Made by a program: the position numbers and the translations under genes. The notes beneath the pieces were generated by a model. The model saw only the letters and a list, made by a program, of their open reading frames with translations. It searched no databases and was not told the DNA's origin. From positions 1 to 6,832 of the forward strand of contig CAYOAD010000206.1 of assembly GCA_964401845.1 (NCBI GenBank): a DNA stretch of 6,832 nt. The letters run 5' to 3'. The stretch is from CAYFKJ01 sp964401845 (lineage in GTDB: Bacteria > Pseudomonadota > Alphaproteobacteria > UBA2966). Below, in pieces: positions 1 to 4,955 of this stretch (its first letter is position 1; the number at the start of each line of letters is the position of its first letter).

Positions 1-857
1 CGGTGCCGATGATGAACATCATCAACGGCGGCGCCCACGCGGACAATCCCATCGATTTCCAGGAATTCATGATCATGCCGGTCGGCGCGCCCAGCCTGTC
101 GGAGGCCGTGCGCATGGGGGCGGAGGTTTTCCATGCCCTCAAGAAGGAGCTCAGCCAGGCGGGTCACAACACCAACGTCGGCGACGAAGGCGGTTTCGCG
201 CCGTCGCTGAAAAGCGCAGACGAGGCCTTGGACTTCATCAACCAGTCCATCGAAACGGCGGGTTTCAAGGCGGGTGAGGACATCTATCTCGCCCTCGACG
301 TTGCCTCCAGCGAATTCTGCAGCGACGGCACCTACCGCTTCGAAGGCAAGGAACTGGACGGCGCCGGCATGGCAGCGATGTACGGAGAACTGGTGAGCAA
401 CTATCCCACTATCGTCTCCATCGAAGACGGCATGGACGAAAACGACTGGCAGGGCTGGGCGGCGCTCACCGAAGCCATCGGCGACAAGGTCCAACTCGTG
501 GGCGACGATCTCTTCGTCACCAATCCCAAACGCCTGGCCGACGGGATCGATCAGGGCATCGCCAACGCCATTCTGATCAAGGTCAACCAGATCGGCACGC
601 TGTCGGAAACCTTGGAGGCCGTCGAGATAGCGCACATGGCGGGCTACCGCAACGTCATGTCGCACCGTTCAGGCGAAACCGAAGACTCAACCATCGCCGA
701 TCTGGCGGTGGCGACCAATTGCGGTCAGATCAAGACGGGCTCGCTTTCGCGCTCCGACCGCATGGCCAAATACAACCAGCTCATCCGCATCGAGGAAAAT
801 CTGGGACCCGCCGCCGTTTACGCGGGTCCCAACGCTTTTGGCCGGGGCAAACTGTAG
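1..857 (+). CDS. eno: Enolase (phosphopyruvate hydratase), 5' truncated by window edge
   Basis: Enolase interconverts 2-phosphoglycerate and phosphoenolpyruvate in glycolysis. It is cytosolic and Mg-dependent. The frame is open from base 3, and 284 residues are visible of a family length of about 425; the first ~147 lie outside. Every catalytic landmark I can place is intact: the NGGAHADN His, the DFQEF Glu, the GDEGG Glu (residue 62 of the fragment), metal ligands in LALDVASSEF, SIEDGMDENDW and LVGDDLFVTN, the catalytic Lys in ILIKVNQIGT, the SHRSGETED His-Arg-Ser and the IKTGSLSRSDR Lys. Offsets match E. coli enolase with no indel over the part I counted (His159 and Glu168 through Glu209). 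The stop is TAG at 855-857. The next gene, on the opposite strand, ends one base later, so there is no room for a dedicated terminator between them. The identification is secure. Confidence 0.98.
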   Translation, partial: VPMMNIINGGAHADNPIDFQEFMIMPVGAPSLSEAVRMGAEVFHALKKELSQAGHNTNVGDEGGFAPSLKSADEALDFINQSIETAGFKAGEDIYLALDVASSEFCSDGTYRFEGKELDGAGMAAMYGELVSNYPTIVSIEDGMDENDWQGWAALTEAIGDKVQLVGDDLFVTNPKRLADGIDQGIANAILIKVNQIGTLSETLEAVEIAHMAGYRNVMSHRSGETEDSTIADLAVATNCGQIKTGSLSRSDRMAKYNQLIRIEENLGPAAVYAGPNAFGRGKL

Positions 858-858
858 T

Positions 859-2232
859 TTAAGCCAGAGCCGCCCGCACTTCCGGGGCGAAAGCGTCGAG
901 GGATTGGACCAGCAGTTCCATGATCTCGTCGATTTGCGCTTCGGTGATGGTCAGGGCCGGCGTGACGAGGAAGTGATCGCCGCGGGCGCCGCCCATGACG
1001 CGGCGTGAGTAAATGATCAAGCCCCGGTCGTAGGCTTCCTGGGCCAAACGGAGATAGGCGTTCAGTTCCGGCGGCAGCGGCTTGCCGGTCTCGCGGTCGG
1101 CCATGACATCGAAGGCGAGCAGCAGTCCCTTGCCGCGCACCTCGCCGATAAACTCATAACGCTCCAGCAATTCTTCGAGCCGGGTTTTGAGGATCGCACC
1201 CATTTTAGCGGCGTTCTCGATCAAGCCGTATTCGGTGTACTCAGCCAACACGGCGCGCCCCACGGCACAGGCGATCGGACTGGCCGAATAAGTGTGGCCA
1301 TGCATGAAGCCGCCATGCGCCTGGACGGTCTCGACCATTTCGCGCGGGGCGAGACAAGCGCCCAAAGGCATGTACCCGGCCGCCAGTCCCTTGGCCAACG
1401 CAACGATATCGGGCAGGGCGTCAGGCCAGTATTCGGCCGAGAGGAACTTACCGCAGCGCCCGGCGCCCGACATGACCTCATCGAATATCAAGAGCACACC
1501 GTATTTGTCGCAGATCTCACGGATGCGTTTGTAGTAAATGTCTGGCGCCGTCAGCGCGCCCGTCGAGGCGCCGCCTACCGGTTCGATGATGAAGGCCAGC
1601 ACCGTCTCCGGTCCCTGGTTGACGATTTCGGTTTCCAGCGCATTGGCGAATCCGAGTGCCGCCTCGTCTTCCGACTGGCCAGCCGGGCGGTAACGGCAGA
1701 AGGGGGCGGGGATCTTGGGCTGGTTGACCATCATCGGCGCGAACATGGAGAAGCCGGCCGGGTCGCCCGTCAGTGACAATGCACCCAATGTTGTGCCGTG
1801 GTAGGAGGGAATGCGGGAGATCACCTTGTAGCGAGTATCCTCACCCGTCGCCAAGGCGTACTGGCGGGCCAGCTTGATGCAGGTCTCGACAGCCTCCGAG
1901 CCACCCGAGCAGAAGAATGCCATGTCCAGCGGATCGGGTGCGGCGGCGGCGATCTCCCTAGCCAGAAATTCGGCGGGCTCGTTGAGGAAATGGCTGCGAA
2001 ATGCGTAAGAGACCTTTTCGGCCTGGGCCTGCATCGCCGCCAGCACACGCTTGTTGCCGTGTCCAAGATTGGTGGTTTGAGGTCCGGAACTGGCGTCGAT
2101 GTAGCGCTTATCGGCTGTGTCCCAGAGATATATGCCGTCGCCCCGGTCCACCATCGGACGGTCCGGCGTCGGCCAAAAGAACATCGATGAAGGTTGATTG
2201 TCCCCAACCGGAGGATTGCCCTGGTCGTTCAT
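859..2232 (-). CDS. Class III PLP-dependent aminotransferase (aspartate aminotransferase family annotation type)
   Basis: This is a 457-residue fold-type I, class III aminotransferase of usual length, expected to move an amino group from an amine or omega-amino acid to a keto acid in the cytosol. Motifs in order: the phosphate-binding SGGSEA at 109-114, YHGTTLGALS from 144 with His145 positioned to stack on PLP, IIEPVGG with Glu217, LIFDEVMSGAGRCG with Asp251 that contacts the pyridine nitrogen, ALAKGLAAGYMPLGA with the Schiff-base Lys281, and GHTYSASP near 312. Substrate cannot be read from sequence; omega-amino acid:pyruvate, putrescine or 4-aminobutyrate-type enzymes are all possible. The ATG at 2232 has no clear Shine-Dalgarno, and Met17 (codon at 2184) has none either, so the start is uncertain. 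A small membrane-protein gene lies 42 bp upstream on the same strand, suggesting one transcript. The TAA at 859-861 faces the eno stop. Confidence 0.93.
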   Translation of the reverse strand: MNDQGNPPVGDNQPSSMFFWPTPDRPMVDRGDGIYLWDTADKRYIDASSGPQTTNLGHGNKRVLAAMQAQAEKVSYAFRSHFLNEPAEFLAREIAAAAPDPLDMAFFCSGGSEAVETCIKLARQYALATGEDTRYKVISRIPSYHGTTLGALSLTGDPAGFSMFAPMMVNQPKIPAPFCRYRPAGQSEDEAALGFANALETEIVNQGPETVLAFIIEPVGGASTGALTAPDIYYKRIREICDKYGVLLIFDEVMSGAGRCGKFLSAEYWPDALPDIVALAKGLAAGYMPLGACLAPREMVETVQAHGGFMHGHTYSASPIACAVGRAVLAEYTEYGLIENAAKMGAILKTRLEELLERYEFIGEVRGKGLLLAFDVMADRETGKPLPPELNAYLRLAQEAYDRGLIIYSRRVMGGARGDHFLVTPALTITEAQIDEIMELLVQSLDAFAPEVRAALA

Positions 2233-2274
2233 ATGCCGAGTTCAGGGGACTTGAACGTCTAAGTCAAGGCGGCG

Positions 2275-2634
2275 TTATTTCATCAGTTGCTTCAACTTCT
2301 CCATCTTGCCGTGGAACGAACGGCTGCCGCGCGCGCCGTGGTGGTAGGTCCAGGGTGCGGAATCCGTCAGGACAGCGAGAAATTCGTCCGAGAGCTCGAC
2401 CTTCTTTATTTGGCGTGGTCCGCCCCAGCGCTTGGGCGGCGGCGGTTCGAAATGGGCCAGAATGTAATAGAGGATCGCCGATCCGACACTGGCCGAGATG
2501 ACGATCCAGAAGAGGTCCTGGCGCCAGCCGAACCACAACGCGGGCGGCGTCAACGCCATGATGATGCCGAGGAACGTCATGACGTAGTCGCGGATTTGAT
2601 CGACGATACTGCCGGGTTCAAACGTTGTTCCCAT
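2275..2634 (-). CDS. Small hypothetical membrane protein with two predicted helices
   Basis: I do not recognise this family. The 119-residue product starts MGTTFEPGSIVDQ and has two hydrophobic stretches, roughly residues 18-37 (VMTFLGIIMALTPPALWFGW) and 40-62 (DLFWIVISASVGSAILYYIL and following), separated by a very short turn with Arg-Gln. A polar, Pro- and basic-rich tail follows (PPPPKRWGGPRQIKK), ending in a Lys-rich segment. It looks like a helical hairpin with a cytosolic tail. The frame is open 11 codons further upstream to an ATG at 2667, but the ATG at 2634 has CGGAGG five bases before it, so I chose that start. It is probably co-transcribed with the aminotransferase 42 bp downstream. 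A 19-bp palindrome lies about 47 bp upstream of the start. Coding status rests on the ribosome site, the membrane pattern and the tight spacing. Confidence 0.72.
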   Translation of the reverse strand: MGTTFEPGSIVDQIRDYVMTFLGIIMALTPPALWFGWRQDLFWIVISASVGSAILYYILAHFEPPPPKRWGGPRQIKKVELSDEFLAVLTDSAPWTYHHGARGSRSFHGKMEKLKQLMK

Positions 2635-2635
2635 G

Positions 2636-2641
2636 ATGACC
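2636..2641 (-). promoter_or_regulatory. Shine-Dalgarno that sets the start of the small membrane protein
   Basis: Read on the minus strand, an AGGAGG-like CGGAGG/GGAGGT element lies about five bases before the ATG at 2634-2632. No comparable element precedes the longer start at 2667. This decides the 119-residue form over the 130-residue one. Confidence 0.6.
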
Positions 2642-2680
2642 TCCGTAAAGCTCAGTCGCGGTCTCACAACATGCGCAGTG

Positions 2681-2699
2681 GATGATAACCGTTCTCATC
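2681..2699. promoter_or_regulatory. 19-bp near-perfect palindrome, Fur-family-like operator candidate
   Basis: GATGATAACCGTTCTCATC is an odd-length dyad centred on 2690. Eight of nine base pairs are symmetric; only the sixth pair (T/C) fails. The inner 15 bases agree with the Fur 7-1-7 pattern TGATAATNATTATCA at 11 of 14 defined positions. It sits about 47 bp upstream of the membrane-protein start, a normal operator position, and 147 bp upstream of ftsB. The symmetry is visible in the sequence; assignment to a Fur-family regulator (Fur, Mur, Zur) is inference. Confidence 0.45.
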
Positions 2700-2777
2700 T
2701 TAACACGGCGTCAAACCGTTCGCCAAAACCCGCGGCGGGAAATGCTCAAAAAAGTGAGTCAAAACGGCAACACTTTG

Positions 2778-2808
2778 GCTTAGAGTCCAGACTCTAAAGC
2801 ATTTTTTT
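2778..2808 (+). terminator. Intrinsic terminator-like hairpin with T-tract
   Basis: TTAGAGTC (2780-2787) and GACTCTAA (2790-2797) form a perfect 8-bp inverted repeat around CA. The stem can extend to GCTT/AAAGC with one bulged base. Seven Ts follow at 2802-2808, so on the plus strand this has the layout of a rho-independent terminator. It lies 38 bp upstream of the ftsB start, in a region where no plus-strand gene precedes it except eno, about 1.9 kb away. It could stop antisense read-through from eno, act as an attenuator for ftsB, or be a dyad operator. The two-base loop means the innermost pairs would open in RNA. Confidence 0.55.
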
Positions 2809-2828
2809 GTTGACCGCGTGGAATCACC

Positions 2829-2834
2829 TATGAT
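2829..2834 (+). promoter_or_regulatory. Candidate -10 element TATGAT ahead of ftsB
   Basis: TATGAT matches the sigma-70 -10 consensus at five of six positions and ends 11 bases before the ftsB ATG. No good -35 stands at 16-18 bp; TTGACC at 2810-2815 is only 13 bp away. If used, transcription would start around 2841, leaving an almost leaderless message, which fits the lack of a clear Shine-Dalgarno before ftsB. Confidence 0.25.
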
Positions 2835-2845
2835 TCGATTCGGGC

Positions 2846-3157
2846 ATGAGCTTAGGCCTTCAACTCCGTCGCCGCGCCCGTTTCGCCATTGTTCCGCTGC
2901 TTTGCGCAGGCGTGCTGACCTACTTCGGCTATCACGCCGTGCAGGGTGAACGTGGTTTGTCGGCCTGGCTTCAACTGGATCAGGAGATCATGCGGGCGGA
3001 AGCCCAGTTGATGGTCAACCAGGCGGAATTGAGCCGCCTCGAGCGCCGGGTCGCTTTGCTGCGCGGTGACGGCCTTTCACGCGACATGCTGGAAGAACGC
3101 GCCCGCGACGTCCTGGGACTAGTCCATCAAGACGAAATAGTCATCCTCGGGCACTGA
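2846..3157 (+). CDS. ftsB: Cell division protein FtsB / septum formation initiator family (DivIC-like)
   Basis: This 103-residue bitopic membrane protein is expected to join the FtsQ-FtsL-FtsB divisome subcomplex at midcell. The layout is typical: a short basic cytosolic N-terminus (LRRRAR), one transmembrane helix at about 13-33 (FAIVPLLCAGVLTYFGYHAV), the conserved YHAVQGERGLSAW junction, a periplasmic coiled coil at about 42-75 (leucine/alanine heptads, LDQEIMRAEAQL to LERRVALLRGD), and the C-terminal signature DMLEERARDVLGLVHQDEIVI. Length matches alphaproteobacterial homologues. In many alphaproteobacteria ftsB follows eno and precedes pdhA. Here an inverted two-gene cassette separates it from eno and a DUF1330 gene follows instead of pdhA. 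The start is the only in-frame ATG before the basic N-terminus; the ribosome site is weak. Confidence 0.9.
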   Translation: MSLGLQLRRRARFAIVPLLCAGVLTYFGYHAVQGERGLSAWLQLDQEIMRAEAQLMVNQAELSRLERRVALLRGDGLSRDMLEERARDVLGLVHQDEIVILGH

Positions 3158-3228
3158 GCAATACGCTTTCAATCTTCGCGCCCCAACGCTTCCCATCCGT
3201 AAGAGCGCCAGCACGGCCAAGGACGAAG

Positions 3229-3257
3229 TTGGCGGAATGGCCTTGATTGCCTAAGAT
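3229..3257 (+). promoter_or_regulatory. Candidate sigma-70-type promoter for the DUF1330 gene
   Basis: TTGGCG (3229-3234) and TAAGAT (3252-3257) are separated by 17 bp, each matching consensus at four of six positions. They would give a leader of about 28 nt before the ATG at 3292. Weak evidence: position and spacing only. Confidence 0.3.
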
Positions 3258-3291
3258 CGACCCCGACAATCGTTTTGGGAGATTGAGGATT

Positions 3292-3600
3292 ATGGCCAAG
3301 GGATACTGGATCGCACACATCGACATCGACGATCCCGAACAATACGCGAAGTACATCGCGGCCAACGCCGAACCGTTTGCCAAATTCGGCGCCAGATTTC
3401 TGGTTCGCGGCGGCGAGTTCAACGGTAAGGAAGGCGCGGTGCGGGCCAAGGACGTGGTTCTCGAATTTCCCAGTTACCAGGCCGCCCTCGATTGCTACGA
3501 ATCACCCGAGTACCAGGCCGCCATCAAACTCAGGGAGCACGTGTCGCAAGGCGATCTCGTGATCGTCGAAGGCTACGACGGCCCTCAACCCGGTGAATAA
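3292..3600 (+). CDS. DUF1330 family protein
   Basis: This small cytosolic protein of 102 residues fits the DUF1330 family, which has a dimeric alpha-beta barrel (ferredoxin-like) fold and no agreed biochemical role. Family features visible: the opening YWIAHIDIDDPEQYAKYIAA (a first beta strand followed by a helix), the ARFLVRGGE strand, the VVLEFPSYQAALDCYESPEY segment (central strand and second helix, usually the most conserved part), and the final strand GDLVIVEGYDG. Start choice: the frame is open to a TTG at 3247, but the ATG at 3292 is followed directly by the family N-terminus and is preceded by GGGAG at 3277-3281 and GAGG at 3285-3288. It follows ftsB by 134 bp with a possible promoter between, so it may be transcribed alone. 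No truncation is seen. Confidence 0.88.
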   Translation: MAKGYWIAHIDIDDPEQYAKYIAANAEPFAKFGARFLVRGGEFNGKEGAVRAKDVVLEFPSYQAALDCYESPEYQAAIKLREHVSQGDLVIVEGYDGPQPGE

Positions 3601-3630
3601 GCACCGCGTACCGAAGTCGTTGGACGGCGA

Positions 3631-3660
3631 GGGACGCCGGAAGTAGATTGGTAATATACT
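3631..3660 (+). promoter_or_regulatory. Candidate promoter before the response regulator
   Basis: TATACT at 3655-3660 matches the -10 consensus at five of six positions. The partner at 3631-3636 is poor (only GAC shared with TTGACA, 18-bp spacer). A strong ribosome site, GGAGGGGG at 3666-3673, lies downstream, 11 bases before the ATG at 3685. Confidence 0.25.
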
Positions 3661-3684
3661 CAGCCGGAGGGGGCACGGCAGCTG

Positions 3685-4368
3685 ATGACAGATCAATTGG
3701 ACCTGGCCGAAATCCGCGTACTCGTCGTCGACGATGAGGAATTTTACCGCGGATTGATCATCCGCATCCTCAACCAAATTGGATTTCGGGAAGTCGGAGA
3801 GGCGGCCGATGGCGCCCAGGCCGTGTCGGCACTGGCGTCGTTCAAGCCCGACCTTGTGGTGCTCGACATCATGATGGAGCCCATGAACGGGCTCAAGTTT
3901 CTCAAGATGCTGCGCATCGGCATGACGGATGCGGCGAGCGATCTCCCCGTTGTCGTCCTCACGGGATCAAGTGACGAAGCCTTGATGGGGGCGGCATTGG
4001 CGCTAGATTGCGACGCTTTCGTGAAAAAAGACGACGGTCCGGATGTTATCGAGGAGCGCATCACGCGGGTCGTCACGTCGCCCCGGTCGATGAAATCGAC
4101 GGACGCCTATGGTGCGATTTCCGTCCCGGTGGTCAACATGCCACCGCCGCCGGTGGACAAGCCGGCCGAAAAACCGGCGCCCTCCGCCAAGGCCGTCGAG
4201 GTGCCGGTTTACGAATTGCAGCCGGGCGCCGTTCTTGACCAGGATCTGATGAGCGGTGAGGGCTATCTGCTATATGCCGCCGATACCGCGTTGCGTGAGA
4301 GCGATGTCAGCAGGCTGCAGGATCTGTCGGAAATCATCGGCCTGCAGACGGTGGTGATCCGCCAGTAA
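3685..4368 (+). CDS. Response regulator: receiver domain plus Pro-rich linker and short HD-GYP-associated-type tail
   Basis: This 227-residue cytosolic protein is a two-component receiver expected to accept phosphate from a histidine kinase not present here. The REC domain covers about residues 10-130: acidic pair Asp16-Asp17 (VLVVDDEE), phosphoacceptor Asp61 (VVLDIMMEPMNGL), switch Thr93 (VVLTGSSDE) and conserved Lys114 (AFVKKDD). All key residues are present, so it should be phosphorylatable. A low-complexity Pro/Ala/Lys linker follows (about 148-170). The tail at about 172-219 reads VYELQPGAVLDQDL, then GYLLYAADTALRESDVSRL. This resembles the ELxPGMVLxxDxxxxxGxLLLxxGTxLT segment often seen beside HD-GYP or HDOD output domains. 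No HD-GYP, DNA-binding or GGDEF domain follows, so output is unknown. Its stop lies two bases from the stop of the convergent cyclase homologue. Confidence 0.88.
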   Translation: MTDQLDLAEIRVLVVDDEEFYRGLIIRILNQIGFREVGEAADGAQAVSALASFKPDLVVLDIMMEPMNGLKFLKMLRIGMTDAASDLPVVVLTGSSDEALMGAALALDCDAFVKKDDGPDVIEERITRVVTSPRSMKSTDAYGAISVPVVNMPPPPVDKPAEKPAPSAKAVEVPVYELQPGAVLDQDLMSGEGYLLYAADTALRESDVSRLQDLSEIIGLQTVVIRQ

Positions 4369-4370
4369 GT

Positions 4371-4918
4371 TTAGCCGGGCTCGACCAGAGAACCGTCATC
4401 CTGTTCGGTAAACGCCGCGCGGGTATCCGCGCCCAACAGGTTTGCCAGGCTGGCTTCTAGGGCGAATTCATGCCCCCGCATCATGGCGGCCCGGTTCACC
4501 GTCATGCCGTAAACGTCAAATCTCCGGTCACCGGGCGGGCCGACGAAACCACAGGCGACCGGCCCGTACTGAACCGCCACGGCCATGGTCCCAGGGTAGC
4601 CCCGTTGCGCCAGCCATTCGTCACAGTCACGCTTCATTTGCTGTAGGGCGGCGACGGTTTCGTCGGATTGCTCGCCGGTGAAAATGNNNNNNNNNNGATC
4701 GCTTTGACCAACTTGCCCCCGGCGGTGGAAATTTGCTCTCCGGTCCGCTCGAACAGCGCTTCGGCCAGTTCAAGTGTTTCCCTGGCAGGGCGGCCGTCGG
4801 CCCATTTGGCGTAAATTTTGAGATCGAAAAAACCGACAAACAGATCGACCTCGTCCACCCCGGTGAGCTGATCGATATCCAATTGCATCATCCCAGTATG
4901 TTCGGGCGGCGATGACAC
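4371..4918 (-). CDS. Class III adenylate/guanylate cyclase catalytic-domain protein, interrupted by an assembly gap
   Basis: This compact protein is essentially one cyclase homology domain that would make cAMP or cGMP from the triphosphate. The N-terminal half (before the gap) has VDLFVGFFDLKIYAKWADGR, with the first metal Asp, then LFERTGEQISTAGGKLVKAI, where the last Lys matches the purine-selecting Lys of adenylate cyclases. After the gap come TMAVAVQYGPVACGFVG and RRFDVYGMTVNRAAMM; the Asp of FDVYG matches the adenine-selecting Asp and the Asn of TVN is kept. The usual transition-state Arg four residues after that Asn is Met here. The two halves are in different frames across the ten Ns. 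A true gap of 17 bases would restore the frame, supply the expected GDxxxx hexapeptide and give a 184-residue product. Start: GTG at 4918, preceded by GGTGGTGA; ATG at 4891 is the alternative. The nucleotidase gene ends 37 bp upstream. Confidence 0.8.
4687..4696. other. Assembly gap (ten Ns) inside the cyclase homologue
   Basis: Ten Ns stand at the position of the conserved Gly-Asp metal site. Ten is probably a placeholder rather than a measured length: reading frames on either side agree only if the missing length is 2 modulo 3, and comparison with the family pattern (KxIGDxxxxxF) suggests 17. Confidence 0.97.
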
Positions 4919-4922
4919 ATGT

Positions 4923-4930
4923 TCACCACC
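4923..4930 (-). promoter_or_regulatory. Shine-Dalgarno supporting a GTG start for the cyclase homologue
   Basis: GGTGGTGA on the minus strand differs by one base from GGAGGTGA, the complement of the 16S rRNA 3' end, and lies four bases before GTG at 4918-4916. The ATG pair at 4891/4888 has no comparable element. Confidence 0.5.
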
Positions 4931-4955
4931 GCCCGAGACTCCTGTTCGCCTATTC

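Noticed and set aside
1294..2190. Plus-strand open frames opposite the aminotransferase
   Set aside because: Shadows of a gene with all class III motifs intact; no ribosome sites or recognisable domains.
2001..2685. Plus-strand open frames of 166 and 132 codons over the membrane-protein gene
   Set aside because: Arg- and Pro-rich products without domains, antisense to a better-supported gene.
2810..2834. TTGACC...TATGAT as a full ftsB promoter
   Set aside because: The spacer is only 13 bp, too short for sigma-70; only the -10 is kept as a weak candidate.
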